Assembly (NCBI GenBank): GCA_964387425.1
Contig: CAYLXP010000013.1
Span: 1 to 47,192, forward strand
DNA from: CAYLXP01 sp964387425
Lineage (GTDB): Bacteria > Verrucomicrobiota > Kiritimatiellia > UBA8416
Length of the DNA stretch: 47,192 bases
Direction: 5' to 3'
Shown here: one piece after another, positions 26,101-35,900 of the stretch
How the letters are laid out: every line of letters starts with the position of its first letter
Numbering within the stretch: position 1 is the first letter of the stretch
Position numbers and translations under genes: made by a program
The notes under the pieces: model-generated
Databases searched by the model: none
Told to the model about the DNA's origin: nothing
The model's input: only the letters and a program-made list of their open reading frames with translations

Positions 26101-26416
26101 CGAGGGTGAGGCCGATAGCGATGACATGGGCGCAAATGATGCCGCGCTCGCGATTGGCATAACAGGGGCATTCACTTTCCACGTTGCCGTCAGGGAGAAT
26201 CCGCATTTGCGTGTGGAATTCACGGTTGTTGTGCAGGAGGGATCCCTTGATATAGGGCGGTTCGTACTCGGCCGTCAGCACGAGGTTCTGTTGCACGAGG
26301 ACCTTGGCGTCGCGCACAACCTGGGGCCCGGCCCAGTCAATCAGCCGTTTCTGGGTGATTGGCAACGTATCCGGCGAGATCAGTTTTCCAGAATTCAGAG
26401 ACACAGCAGACACCAC
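23177..26416 (-). CDS. SWIM-domain SNF2/SWI2 family helicase
   Basis: A DNA-dependent ATPase/translocase of about 1080 residues. The GTG at 26416, with GAGG 6 nt upstream, is preferred over a TTG four codons earlier. A SWIM zinc motif (Cys-x-Cys...Cys-x-His, in ECPCYANRERGIICAH) lies at about 80-100. The SNF2 ATPase occupies the C-terminal half: Walker A LLADEMGLGKTLQTL, DEAQH box, SNRTR/NAVAAKQI helices, the LVLTGTPVENS motif, and the second lobe ending in DPWWNPAVEDQATDRAYRIGQ. Bacterial SWIM-SNF2 proteins are thought to act in transcription or DNA repair. It is divergent from the first sulfatase over 211 bp that contains a tandem operator-like site. Confidence 0.95.
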   Translation of the reverse strand: MVSAVSLNSGKLISPDTLPITQKRLIDWAGPQVVRDAKVLVQQNLVLTAEYEPPYIKGSLLHNNREFHTQMRILPDGNVESECPCYANRERGIICAHVIAIGLTLVQRATDPERNAKHREEARRASRLQNIDESAYIKRVPTGTAGAFPATLRIELDAGWMDGVAAGAIPVRCYAVYRGEPCLLDAVPRDMPLSLSKQDESLLFVLEDIAEGPARGHLALGLRDFMNLLRLMSGRPFRDPDGNEILIHDTPLTTLLKMDMNRTTGHLLLEAHTELPFLPPGDEPFYIVAGKTGWAYGADHFWPLANLLPEPYHEIYTSPIVVPRKDVLRFMQGEMPLLSKHARIESDISLDLFTVDPATPTFRLEVHGSPASLSATLHARYNGLEMVANRPDPKEHFAIPDPDDLMRYTARNRRAEKAALSILAEMGLRGEIGDALTSIVGSRNVLNFLGGRIPALRRRGWIIELHGRIEPQFESMSFATPVVKVDDEEGGRWFDVGFDFEDAQGASISNADIQLALRKGDAFIERNGKHILIDSDAVESMLSVFSDCDSSDGNAPGHFRLSNIYAPFVKSSLDALDGIDVDDSPSWRKHAGQSNRTMRVESVPLPADLEDVLRPYQKDGVNWLRFLERNGFCGLLADEMGLGKTLQTLAWIQTQREEEEARDKPALIVCPTSLVHNWKEEAAKFAPDLKVLPISGAQRHGLWDKVPSSDVVVTSYALLRRDIDRYDDIEFAAAVLDEAQHIKNRSTRNAVAAKQIQAHHKLVLTGTPVENSVSDIWSIMDFLMPGYLGRHENFRATYELPIARGGPDAELAQLKLRRKLHPFLLRRLKRDVAKELPPKIQSIQTCELSPDQRVVYKELLERSKRRIADMVASQGFNRCRMEILTTLLKLRQTCCHLDLLKLPDLNAEQPSAKMDLFFELVNEAVDGGHRILVFSQFVSMLHILRERLEKKKIDFCYLDGATKDRMAEVHRFNTQRSVPIFLISLKAGGTGLNLTGADMVIHYDPWWNPAVEDQATDRAYRIGQKRTVYSVKLISKGTVEEKVLEMQKKKKAVIDATVESDEEMVKSMTWSDVQELLDL

Positions 26417-26555
26417 CTGAGACCTCAAAATTGTGTACAGTCAATCGTTTGATACTAGCGCAATCATCTGAGAATGCAAAAGGGAAACGTCAAAAAGATG
26501 AGAAAAGATGGAAGGTGGCGATAGTCTCCGCTGTTCTTCCTGCTCTCTGTTCGTA

Positions 26556-26592
26556 GGTTTACGGATAAACCGGTTAAGTTTCTGAATAAACT
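26556..26592. promoter_or_regulatory. Tandem operator-like palindromes upstream of sulfatase 1
   Basis: GGTTTACGGATAAACC (26556-26571) is a 6-4-6 palindrome. AGTTTCTGAATAAACT (26577-26592) is a second, weaker one. Their centres are 21 bp apart (two helical turns), and they also read as a direct repeat of GRATAAACYGGTTRA. Related sites occur at 36263-36278 and 42758-42794. It lies about 36 bp before the sulfatase start and about 140 bp before the SNF2 start, so it could serve either or both. Confidence 0.65.
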
Positions 26593-26627
26593 GGTTGAAC
26601 GTAGATTGGTCTGGCATGAAGTGAAAC

Positions 26628-28301
26628 ATGGATAGGAGAAGCTTCATTCGAAAGGGCAGTGCAGCCGCGGGTCTGGCCCTTACCGGCTGCAATATCACCT
26701 CAAGTCAACGGGGTAGACAGCCGGCGACACCGAAGGTGAACATTCTGTTCATCATGGACGACCAGCACCGGGGTGACTGTATCGGCGCACTGGGTGCTGA
26801 CTGGCTGCAAACACCGAACCTCGACCGGTTGGCGAACGAGGGCGCGATGTTCACCCGCGCCTACACATCCATGCCATCGTGCCTGCCGGCGCGCGCTGCG
26901 ATCCTGACGGGGCTGCGACCGTGGAATCACGGATTGCTTTCATTCCTAACCATTCCCAATAAGTACCGTGTCGAATACCCGCAGCTATTCACCGACGCGG
27001 GCTACCGCACCCATGTTGCGGGCAAGAACCACTTCTATGGCGCCAAGCATGGATTCCAGACCTGCGAGGTGGAGGAGATTGATAAACGCCTCCGTTCTGA
27101 TGGCCTCTACCGCGATGACTACATGCGCTGGATGCAAGTAAATCACCCGGACAAGCACCCGAAGGGCGGGGCCCCCAGCTTCACTGACCATCGTGGCAAC
27201 CGGCCGTGGCCCTACGAAGAGGAAACGCATCCGACGCACTGGACCGCCGAACGCGCAAAGGCCTTTCTGCGCGAGTACGATGGCGATGCACCGTGGCTGC
27301 TGAAATTCTCGCTGCACCGTCCGCATCCGCCGTTCGACGCGCCGAAGCGGTTGATCGACTATTACAAAGCGCAGGATCTACCGGATCCGGTCGTCGGCGA
27401 GTGGGCGGAGAAACGCTACGGCGATGCGACTGGGTCAATCTACAATTCACCGAGCTCGGCGGTTGGCCGATATCCCGATGAGGAAATCCGCGATTCACGC
27501 GCGGCCTACTACGCAGCGATTACTCATGTGGATGAAAAGATCGGCGAAGTGCTCGATGTGCTCGAAGAGCGCGGGGAGCTGGAGAACACGCTAATTCTGT
27601 TTACCTCCGATCACGGCGACATGATGGGCGATCACCATCTATGGCGCAAAGTCTATCCCTACGAGCCGAGCGCCTGTGTCCCAATGATTGTCCGCTGGCC
27701 GGAAGCGCTCAACATTCCGATGCCGCGTGGGCAGAAGCTCGACCACCTGGTTGAGCTGTGCGACATTATGCCTACCTTCCTCGATGCCGCCGGACTTTCA
27801 ATCCCGCCGGGGCTCGACGGCGACAGCATGCTCAACATTCTGCGCAATCCGAGCGGCCCGTGGCGCGAGGTGCTCGACCTCGAACACGGCGCACAGTATT
27901 TCCAGGAAGGCGCCTACGTCGCCTTGACCGACAAACGGTATAAATATGTCTACTACACCCAGACCGGCGAACAGGAACTGTTTGACCTGGCTAACGATCC
28001 GCAGGAAACGAAGAACATCACCGATCCGGCCATGCTGGCGCCGTGGCGGAAACGGATGATTACTTTTCTTGAAGAGCGCGGCGAGGAGTGGGTGAAAGAT
28101 GGCGAGCTCGTGGTGCAGGCCAAACGCGTCCGCTACGGTCCCAACTTTGCCAAACAGATGGTCGAGCCCGCCGACCCTGAGTGCGAGGCGCGTTTCAACA
28201 AACCGGAAGAACCGCCGCCGCTCGTGGAGTACCTGGAGAGACTGAAAACGATCAATCCGTATGTGAGCGATGATCCTAACGCACAGAGGCCGGTCATATG
28301 A
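26628..28301 (+). CDS. S1-family sulfatase 1, Tat lipoprotein
   Basis: Formylglycine sulfatase that hydrolyses sulfate esters. Catalytic Cys85 lies in CLPAR followed by AAILTG, a CxPxR site with Ala instead of the common Ser. Asp44-Asp45 in FIMDDQHRG and the DHGDMMGDHH segment supply calcium ligands and active-site residues. The N-terminus MDRRSFIRKGSAAAGLALTGC has a twin-arginine motif and a lipobox ending at Cys21, so it is probably exported folded and lipid-anchored. Its stop overlaps the start of the heparinase-like gene by 4 nt, and it is first in a four-gene operon. It resembles choline-sulfatase/GAG-type S1 enzymes, but the desulfation position cannot be read. An FGE or anSME maturase must be encoded elsewhere. 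Confidence 0.93.
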   Translation: MDRRSFIRKGSAAAGLALTGCNITSSQRGRQPATPKVNILFIMDDQHRGDCIGALGADWLQTPNLDRLANEGAMFTRAYTSMPSCLPARAAILTGLRPWNHGLLSFLTIPNKYRVEYPQLFTDAGYRTHVAGKNHFYGAKHGFQTCEVEEIDKRLRSDGLYRDDYMRWMQVNHPDKHPKGGAPSFTDHRGNRPWPYEEETHPTHWTAERAKAFLREYDGDAPWLLKFSLHRPHPPFDAPKRLIDYYKAQDLPDPVVGEWAEKRYGDATGSIYNSPSSAVGRYPDEEIRDSRAAYYAAITHVDEKIGEVLDVLEERGELENTLILFTSDHGDMMGDHHLWRKVYPYEPSACVPMIVRWPEALNIPMPRGQKLDHLVELCDIMPTFLDAAGLSIPPGLDGDSMLNILRNPSGPWREVLDLEHGAQYFQEGAYVALTDKRYKYVYYTQTGEQELFDLANDPQETKNITDPAMLAPWRKRMITFLEERGEEWVKDGELVVQAKRVRYGPNFAKQMVEPADPECEARFNKPEEPPPLVEYLERLKTINPYVSDDPNAQRPVI

Positions 28302-31300
28302 AACCAATGGTAATGCTCATGCTTGTTGCGGCTTGTTCCGTCGGAGCGGAACCAGCCAGGCTTGTCTATCGGAACACGTTCGACGGCCCTGATGCGCTTC
28401 GCGATTGGCATATGGAGGGGCCGGGTGTTGCGGAGATCGACGACGGGCGGCTGTTCATCCACTCCAAGTGGACGGACGAGCTGGAAGCGCTGGATGGGCA
28501 GATCGACCTCCTGCAGGACGGAGGGGCGAAGTACTATCCGTTCATCGAACAGTGGGTGAAGGAACACGAGCCGGAGGCACTTGCGAAGTACGTGCTGAAT
28601 TTCCACAAGCCCGGTCAGTTTTCAGGCGGTCACATTCAGTTCTGGAACAGGCATGCTCACCCGGAGAATTTCGTTATCCGCCTGAAATTCCAAGCGGCGA
28701 ATCCGTACCCGTTGCACATGGTCACCTTCTGCGGTCGCGGTGTGAACGGTGAGGACATTCTTGATCCGAAACTGCGGCCCCGTTTCGGGTTGGCGGCGCA
28801 GTATATGTTCGGCGACATCCGCAATTGCCGCATCAGCTACTGGTCTGGGAAACGCGGTACCAGCAATATGCGCCGCGCCCCTGGCCGCAAGCTGACCTCT
28901 GAGGAAAAGGGTGACATCCCCGCCTATGCCGTGGATCGGGAAGTGAACCTGGAGATCACTCGCTGGAAGGGACGGGTGGTATTCAAGGTCGATGGCAAAG
29001 TGCTGGTGGACTGGACGGACGACGAGCCATTCGGCGACGGTTTCTTCTCGCTGCGCCTGATGGCTGCCGCCAAAGGGTGGTATGACGACTACGAAGTTTA
29101 CGAGCTGCATGGCAACCCCTTCACGCCGCATGCGAAGCATCGCGACACGTTCTTCCCAAACGTTGGATCAAAGCTGCGTGCCAATCCTGTGCGCTTTCTC
29201 TGGCCGGAGGAAGAAGGCGAGAACCTGTTTCGCCTGGGGCGCACGCCGGACTTCTCTGGGGGCGATGTCTACGAAGAAACGACATGCTGGTCATTTGTCT
29301 ATACAGGCAAGGCACTGGATCCGGGAACCTGGTTCTGGCAGGTGAATGATCATCCCGTTCAGCAGTTTACTGTTCCTGAAGAGACAGAGTGGTCGATGGA
29401 GTTGCCTGGGATTGGGAGCATTGCGGGGCGCATGCCGATGGGACACCCGCGTTTGCTGCTGTTCGAAGGCGAGCAGGCAGCCTTCGCAAAACGGATTAGT
29501 CCGGATCTCCGCGACGAGGTGATGAGCAACGCCGACCTGTTTATGACGTTTTCGATGTCTGACCTGAAACCACCACAGGTGGATTTCAGCCGGATCAGTG
29601 AGTCAGCGGTGAAGCGACTGGCGATCAATGACACCAAGGTGTTCTTGGGGCAGGTCAAAACGCCGATCCTCTATCTCGCCAAAGCATGGCTGCTTACCGG
29701 TGACGAACGCTACGCGGAGAAATGCGTGGAGATGACGCTTGGTGTGCGCAATCTCGATCCGCGACTGGTTGGGCTGAACGACTTCACCCGCTCTGCGGTG
29801 CAGGATACGCTGGTGTTTGCGTATGATAGCTGTTTTGAGTTTTTTACGGCAGACGATCGAGCGGCAATTCAAGAGACGATACGGGCCGGGGGGGCGCGCA
29901 TCTATGATCACTTGGTCGGATGGCTCGAGTCTCACATGTTCGACAACCACAGTTGGCAGAAGACCTTTGCCAGTTTGATGCGAAGCGCCGTGGCTCTGCA
30001 TGGTCATGAAGCGTGCGCCGATGAATGGCTGGAGTATTGCTACGAACTCTGGTTCGCGCGTGCTCCGGCCGGCGGCTTCAACTATGACGGGGGCTGGTTC
30101 AACGGCCCCGGCTATCTTTCCGCCAACATTGTCACACTCATCCAGGTTCCGATGCTCTGGCAGCGGCTGGCGGGTATTGATGCCTTTGGGCATCCATGGT
30201 TTCAGAATGCGGCTGACAGCATCATTGCCACCTGGCCTCCAGGATCCTATTCTTCCGGCTTTGGTGACGGGCACAGCAGCCAGACGCATCCACACTGGAA
30301 GCGTGGTGTGCTGATGGAGTTGCTGGCGAAGGAGACCGCCAACCCGCGCGCTACATGGTATGTCGAGACCTTGAAGCAGTGGGAACACGGCAAGAAGAAG
30401 CGGATCTATGACCCCAACGCCAAGCACAAACTGGACAGCGAAGCATTGGAATGGTTTGTCGATCTGAGCACCAAACCGATTCCGACAGCAGAGTCTCCGT
30501 CCGAAACCGCTCGCGTGATGCCGGATACCGGTGTGGTAAGCATTCAGACGAAACCACACTCGATTCCAGACAATTTTTTTGTGGCATTTCGCTCCAGTTC
30601 CTATGGCTCGGGCAGTCACTGTCTTGCCAGCCAGAACGCTTTCAACATCATCGCAGGCGGCAAGCCGCTCTTCCTGAGTAGTGGATACTACACCTCGTTC
30701 TCTGATCCGCACACCTTGCTGCACTATCGTCACAGCCGCGGCCACAACACGGTCCTGGCCGACGGTATTGGCCAGTCGATCGGCAATGCTGGGTTTGGGC
30801 AACTCCGCCGTTTTCATGCATCGAAACAGGTGTCGTATGTCATGGGCGATGCATCGCATGCCTACGGCGGTGATCTATCCGATCCGATGTGGATCCGGAA
30901 TTTCCAGAGAGCTGAGGTCGAGCACTCACGCGAGAACGGATTCGGCGATGCGGGCGTTACCAAGTACTTGCGGCACCTGCTGTTCATTCACCCGATCAAA
31001 GCGCTCGTGATTCTTGATGAGTTGGAAGGCAACCATCCGATCGAATGGAGTCGGCTGTTGCATAGTCCCAATGAAATCGCGGACCTCGGCAACAACCGCT
31101 TCCAGACTGACAATGGTGCGTTTGTCGGCCACATCGCGATTCAGGGCGGCACGCCGGAGACATCGACCGAGTTCTTCTCCCCTGCCATCAACTGGGCGAA
31201 GGCCAAAGCCTATGATGGCTCTGTCCGCCCGATGCCGAAACAGTGGCATTTGACGGTGAAGTCGAAGCCGGTTGAAGCGCTGCGTGCTTTCATGGTCATT

Positions 31301-31471
31301 CAGATGACTCCGACGGGTACGAATCCGCTGTCGGTCGAATGGACAGATGGCGGCGTTGTTATCGGGGGTTGGCGGGTTGCCAGCGATCTCGCGGTCTTTG
31401 AGGGTGAGAAGAGGCGATGGGGAGCAGGCTCTGACGGGGGTCTGGTGCTGGAGACATCTTCCTCGCGGTAG
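28298..31471 (+). CDS. Exported DUF1961 + DUF4962/heparinase II/III-like lyase
   Basis: A 1057-residue protein with a short signal peptide (VMLMLVAACSVGAEPA). Residues about 20-275 look like a DUF1961 lectin/LamG-type beta domain (YRNTFDGPDALRDWHMEGPGV, IQFWNRHAHPENFVIRLKF, WKGRVVFKVDGKVLVDW). A linker strand domain precedes a DUF4962-type (alpha/alpha) toroid from about 380, with the FDNHSW motif at Asn550-His551 and a FNYDGGWFNGPGYL stretch typical of heparinase II/III and oligouronide lyases. The C-terminal super-sandwich carries YRHSRGHNTVLADG. Such enzymes cleave uronic-acid linkages by beta-elimination. It is coupled to sulfatase 1 by ATGA and is followed by the fucosidase 49 nt later. 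The exact substrate is not readable. Confidence 0.88.
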   Translation: MKPMVMLMLVAACSVGAEPARLVYRNTFDGPDALRDWHMEGPGVAEIDDGRLFIHSKWTDELEALDGQIDLLQDGGAKYYPFIEQWVKEHEPEALAKYVLNFHKPGQFSGGHIQFWNRHAHPENFVIRLKFQAANPYPLHMVTFCGRGVNGEDILDPKLRPRFGLAAQYMFGDIRNCRISYWSGKRGTSNMRRAPGRKLTSEEKGDIPAYAVDREVNLEITRWKGRVVFKVDGKVLVDWTDDEPFGDGFFSLRLMAAAKGWYDDYEVYELHGNPFTPHAKHRDTFFPNVGSKLRANPVRFLWPEEEGENLFRLGRTPDFSGGDVYEETTCWSFVYTGKALDPGTWFWQVNDHPVQQFTVPEETEWSMELPGIGSIAGRMPMGHPRLLLFEGEQAAFAKRISPDLRDEVMSNADLFMTFSMSDLKPPQVDFSRISESAVKRLAINDTKVFLGQVKTPILYLAKAWLLTGDERYAEKCVEMTLGVRNLDPRLVGLNDFTRSAVQDTLVFAYDSCFEFFTADDRAAIQETIRAGGARIYDHLVGWLESHMFDNHSWQKTFASLMRSAVALHGHEACADEWLEYCYELWFARAPAGGFNYDGGWFNGPGYLSANIVTLIQVPMLWQRLAGIDAFGHPWFQNAADSIIATWPPGSYSSGFGDGHSSQTHPHWKRGVLMELLAKETANPRATWYVETLKQWEHGKKKRIYDPNAKHKLDSEALEWFVDLSTKPIPTAESPSETARVMPDTGVVSIQTKPHSIPDNFFVAFRSSSYGSGSHCLASQNAFNIIAGGKPLFLSSGYYTSFSDPHTLLHYRHSRGHNTVLADGIGQSIGNAGFGQLRRFHASKQVSYVMGDASHAYGGDLSDPMWIRNFQRAEVEHSRENGFGDAGVTKYLRHLLFIHPIKALVILDELEGNHPIEWSRLLHSPNEIADLGNNRFQTDNGAFVGHIAIQGGTPETSTEFFSPAINWAKAKAYDGSVRPMPKQWHLTVKSKPVEALRAFMVIQMTPTGTNPLSVEWTDGGVVIGGWRVASDLAVFEGEKRRWGAGSDGGLVLETSSSR

Positions 31472-31520
31472 AAACCTCACGTGCTGGGCAACAGTACGTC
31501 CTGAAATTAAAGGAGGCGTT

Positions 31521-32957
31521 ATGATGGAGAATACGATGTTGATTAAGTGTCTCGTCGGTGTGATGTGTTTAGGCGCATCGATAGGGATTGCCGAGGAGTT
31601 GGCAGGGTATAAGGCAGACAATGACCCACGCAGCTTCATCAAGGATCCGTTGGTGCTCGAAAAGGTGGCGGAATGGCAGGATCTGAAATTCGGCTTCTTT
31701 GTGCATTGGGGGGCGTACTCGCAGTGGGGATGCATTGAATCCTGGCCGCTCGAACCGTACAAGGATCGCGGCCGATCGAAAATGCCCCAGTGGAAAGAGG
31801 CTGGCAAGGACATAGAGGTGTTCCGCAAGAATTACTGGGCGCTGAATAAGACCTTCAATCCTACCGGGTTTAACGCGCAGGCTTGGGCGGACCTGGCGGA
31901 ACAGGCCGGCATGAAGTATTTCGTTTTCACCACCAAGCATCATGACGGCTTCGCGATGTATGACACGCAGTTCTCGGACTACAAAATTACCGCCCCCGAC
32001 TGCCCCTACAGCGCGAACCCCAAGGCTGATGTGACCAAGGAACTGTTCGATGCCTTTCGGGCAAAGGATTTCATGATCGCGGCCTATTTTTCCAAGCCGG
32101 ATTGGCATCACAACGACTTCTGGCGCAAGGATCGCCCGGCGTTACGACGCGATGCGAACTACAGCGTGGTGGAGCATCCGGTCTGGTGGGAGAGATTCGT
32201 CAAATTCACCCACAGCCAGATCGACGAGTTGATGAGTAACTACGGCGATATCGATATTCTGTGGCTCGACGGTATGTGGGTGGCCGAAGAACATAAGTGG
32301 CAGGATATCCGGATGTGGGAAATCGCCGCGAATTCCCGCAAGAAGCAGCCTGGCCTGATGGTGGTCGACCGTATGATCCACGGCCGCTACGAAAATTACC
32401 TGACGCCGGAGCAGCGCATTCCGCCCGTGGCGCTCGACTATCCGTGGGAAACCTGTATGACGATGGGCAACCGCTGGTCCTACAAGCCCGACGACGAATT
32501 CAAGTCCACCACTACGTGTGTCCACATGCTGGTCGACGTCGTTTCCAAGGGTGGGAACTTTTTGCTCAACCTCGGCGCTTCGCCCGATGGCTGGTTCCAC
32601 CCGACCGCCGTCAAGCAGATGAAGGAGATCGGCGCGTGGATGGATGTCAACGGCGGCGCGATCCATGGTTCCAAGGCCATCGCCCCCTACAAGTCCGGGA
32701 AGGTCGCCTTCACCCAGAACAGGGATGGTACCGTTAACGCCATCTATTTGGCGGAAGAGGGCGAAGCTATGCCAGATACCATTTCGGTTGAAGGCCTCGG
32801 CATCGGAAAGGTCCGCAAGGTCGAGTTGCTGGGGGCGGGCGCGATGAAGAAATTCAAGCAGAAGAAGAGCACGCTGACGATTTCCATTCCCGGTGCCGTT
32901 CGTAACAACCCGCCGTGCGGTCACGCATGGACATTTGTTCTTTCAACTTCGAAATGA
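31521..32957 (+). CDS. GH29 alpha-L-fucosidase
   Basis: Retaining exo-alpha-L-fucosidase. The start at 31521 (or the adjacent ATG three bases on) follows AAAGGAGG; a longer frame upstream lies inside the previous gene. A signal peptide (LIKCLVGVMCLGASIG) indicates export. GH29 signatures are clear: FFVHWGAYSQWG (60-70), YFVFTTKHHDGFAMYDT (133-149), and ILWLDG, in which Asp250 is the likely nucleophile. The family's VVNGG/MTMG-RWSY-type region appears as WETCMTMGNRWSYKPDD. At 478 residues it has the catalytic domain plus a short C-terminal beta domain. It is the third gene in the operon, between two polysaccharide lyases, implying that the target polymer carries fucose branches. Confidence 0.95.
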   Translation: MMENTMLIKCLVGVMCLGASIGIAEELAGYKADNDPRSFIKDPLVLEKVAEWQDLKFGFFVHWGAYSQWGCIESWPLEPYKDRGRSKMPQWKEAGKDIEVFRKNYWALNKTFNPTGFNAQAWADLAEQAGMKYFVFTTKHHDGFAMYDTQFSDYKITAPDCPYSANPKADVTKELFDAFRAKDFMIAAYFSKPDWHHNDFWRKDRPALRRDANYSVVEHPVWWERFVKFTHSQIDELMSNYGDIDILWLDGMWVAEEHKWQDIRMWEIAANSRKKQPGLMVVDRMIHGRYENYLTPEQRIPPVALDYPWETCMTMGNRWSYKPDDEFKSTTTCVHMLVDVVSKGGNFLLNLGASPDGWFHPTAVKQMKEIGAWMDVNGGAIHGSKAIAPYKSGKVAFTQNRDGTVNAIYLAEEGEAMPDTISVEGLGIGKVRKVELLGAGAMKKFKQKKSTLTISIPGAVRNNPPCGHAWTFVLSTSK

Positions 32958-32982
32958 CGACATAATCGGGAGAGGATGCAGG

Positions 32983-35900
32983 ATGAAAAGACGGATCATT
33001 GCCGCACTACTGCTACTGCCGCTATTTGCCTTCGGCGCAGTCTTCAACGAGTACGCCGAGAAGATCACGACCGGCAATCACTCTATGGAAGGCGGGGATG
33101 CTCTCAAGGGCTGGCACGCCGTCAGCGGATCCGTTGAGATTAGCTCGAAGCGAGCCAAAGTTGGGCAGAGTTCCGCATTATGGGCATGGGAGCGGGAGGG
33201 GACGTTGATTCTGGAGGATCCTGAAGGACTCAGAGAAGCCTGCGAGCCGTATGAAGGTGGCAGCCCGGAGAAGTATGAGCGCAAGTATGTGAAGCCCGGC
33301 CTTGAGGGTGGGGTAAAGCTGTGGCTCTACAATGAGACCCCTGCCCAGGAACGCTTGTTTCTCCAGGTCGGACACGATGCCAAATCGGTCCTTGATAACC
33401 CGCGCTACAGGATTCCGGTAAAGCTAAGCTTCAGGGGATGGCGCGCCATCTGGGTGCACTTCGAGCAGGACGCCAAAGTCGCCGGATATAGTGGCCCGGA
33501 AGAGATGAATTGCATGGCGCTTGTTCCCATGTCTGGAACAGCCGGTCGGCTATACATTGACTGGGTCAATTTCGTCTCCTACATGTCGCACAAGCGGCAT
33601 TCCGACTATCAGGCGGTCAATTGCAAACCTACCCACGAGCGCTACGATTCCTACACGATCCTCGCGTATGATGATGGTCGTAAACTCGTGAAGCCGGCCA
33701 GGACCGGTGCGGGGGAAGCGCTTGCATTCTCCACGATCTGCGACCGTCTGGAGTTCCTTGTAATGGGGTCCGGGCAAGGGGGGCTGGAATCACTCCCTGA
33801 GAAGCAGCAGAAGACGCTGAGGTCCTTCTTCAAAAGGGGCAACCAGGCGTTTGAGCGCCTCTCTATCCGCGAGAATGATGGTGTTCTCAATGGCACGCCC
33901 TTTTTCTCCGGGCGGGATGAGCATTCATCATCTGATTCTCTGAACTTCCAGGAAGTAGGGCAGAATATCCTGTTCCCGCTGGTACTTGAGTATCGCGTTA
34001 CGAAGAAGCCCGCTGCTCTTGAACGGTCGCTCTTGCTTCTGGATTACCTCAACGACCAAGGCTTTGCCCTCGGTAGTGCAAACGGGTCAGCTGACCATAT
34101 GATTCGTGTTAATAGCTTCGGGCTGTCCATGTTCCTGTTACGCGACGAGCTTATTGAATCGGGCCGTATGGAGCGGAATGCCGATGCCCTGGCTTGGTTC
34201 TCCATGCTGGGTTCTGCTTTCAATACGCCGGAAAACGAGGGGGTCAACACAGACTTCATTCGTGGCGCAGCCTTCCCCAAGCTGATCAGTGTCCTGTTGA
34301 TGGGCGACTCACCGGACAAGGCGGGAGCCATGCAGGGGCTGCTAGACTATTTCAACCATGTCTGCGGTTTCGCGCCCGGCTATTCCGATACGATCAAGCC
34401 TGACTACACGCTCTACCATCATCGCTCGGCCTACCAGTCGGCCTACGGTGTCGCGATGCTCAATACAATGGTGATCATTGGCTGGTTGCTCGACGACACC
34501 GTCTATGAACTCTCCGCGCAGACCAAAGAAACCCTGGATGCAGCACTGGCTGCTCAACTCAAGATGGCCAACACCTACGATCTGCACCCCGGTATCAGCG
34601 GCCGCATCCAAAGCCGGCGCGCGCTCGACAGGCACCTCTTGCCTGCCTATGCATTCGCTGCGCTCTCCGGCATGAACGTGGCAGATGCCGAGAAGGCGTC
34701 CATCTTCAATCGCCTCTATAAACCGGAACTCAACAGGCTGAATTTTCCCAGCCTTGCCTACAGCGGAACGCTGGGGACTTCGGAGCTGATGAGCAAGGTG
34801 GCCGTCGCGGCGAACGGCAAGTCCATTGGTCCCGCTGAAGGGCACGACACGTTCCCGTACGGCGCATTCTCTACGCATCGTCGTGATGATTGGATGGCAT
34901 GCGTGCGCGGCTGGAGTCAGTATGTCTGGGATTTCGAGGCAGGGAGCAAGCACGAGAATGACCTGGGACGATACGTCAGCCATGGTGCCATGTTCATCAT
35001 TCCCGAGGAGGGACTGGTTGCAAGTGCGCAGGATCTGGATGTGGGTTACCACTGGGGATTCTTGCCGGGCGCAACGACCAAGGCGCTGCCGGTGGAGGAG
35101 ACGGTGTTCAAGTATGTCGCCACACCGAAGTACCTTGAATGCAAGCACCGCAACTATACCGATGAGACCTTCTGTGGTGGCGTCTCCATGGCAGGCAACG
35201 GGTTCTTCTCCATGGTTATGCACGACACCGTTGCACCCGACGACGAACGCATTCTGTTCGACGACTCCTTTCGCGCCACCAAGTCCTACTTCTTTGTCGA
35301 CGGCAACATCTACTGTCTCGGTACCGACATCGAGAACAGCGATGAGCGTTTCTCCACGGCTACCACGCTGTTTCAGAACACGGCCGATTTCAACACGGAG
35401 CTGAAGGACGGCGTCATCCGCGATGCCAATGGCAATGCCTATGTCCTCGTTGGTGACCCGAGGGTTGAGATCGAGCGAGGCGAGCAGAAGTCGTGGGCGA
35501 AGGGCGGCAAGCCATCAAAGGGCGCCAATACGCGAGCTTGGATTAACCATGGCAAGGCGCCCAAAGATGCCGGTTACGAATACATGGTGGCTGTGAATGC
35601 GGAGCGGGAGAATCCGCATGTGCCATTTAAGGTTCTGCAGAAGGACAGCGTTGCTCACATTGTAGGCCATACAAGCCCCGCTCGCCCTATCACCGCATAT
35701 GCAGTGTTTGAGCCGAAGAGTTTCAAGGGGCAGGGGGTCATCTCCGCCGTGGATACACCGTTGCTGCTTATGAGCGGCCAGAACGAGGTGGCCCTCAAGT
35801 TGGCCGTGGCCGATCCCGACCTGCGCCTGGAGAAGTGGGGGCACAATATGTCGTTCATGCCGCGTGAGATCGTGCATGCCGAAGGCAGGCCTCACATCGC

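Noticed and set aside
29603..30859. 418-codon open frame on the minus strand inside the heparinase-like gene
   Set aside because: It is antisense to a clear lyase gene, has no recognised domain or signal, and its composition (Arg/His/Ile-rich) is that of a shadow frame in GC-rich DNA.
32893..32982. N-terminal extension of the PL8 to 32893
   Set aside because: It lies inside the end of the fucosidase gene; the start at 32983 has a ribosome site and leads straight into a signal peptide.
34342..35223. 293-codon minus-strand frame in the PL8 gene
   Set aside because: Shadow of the PL8 reading frame; it has no recognisable motifs and no ribosome site.
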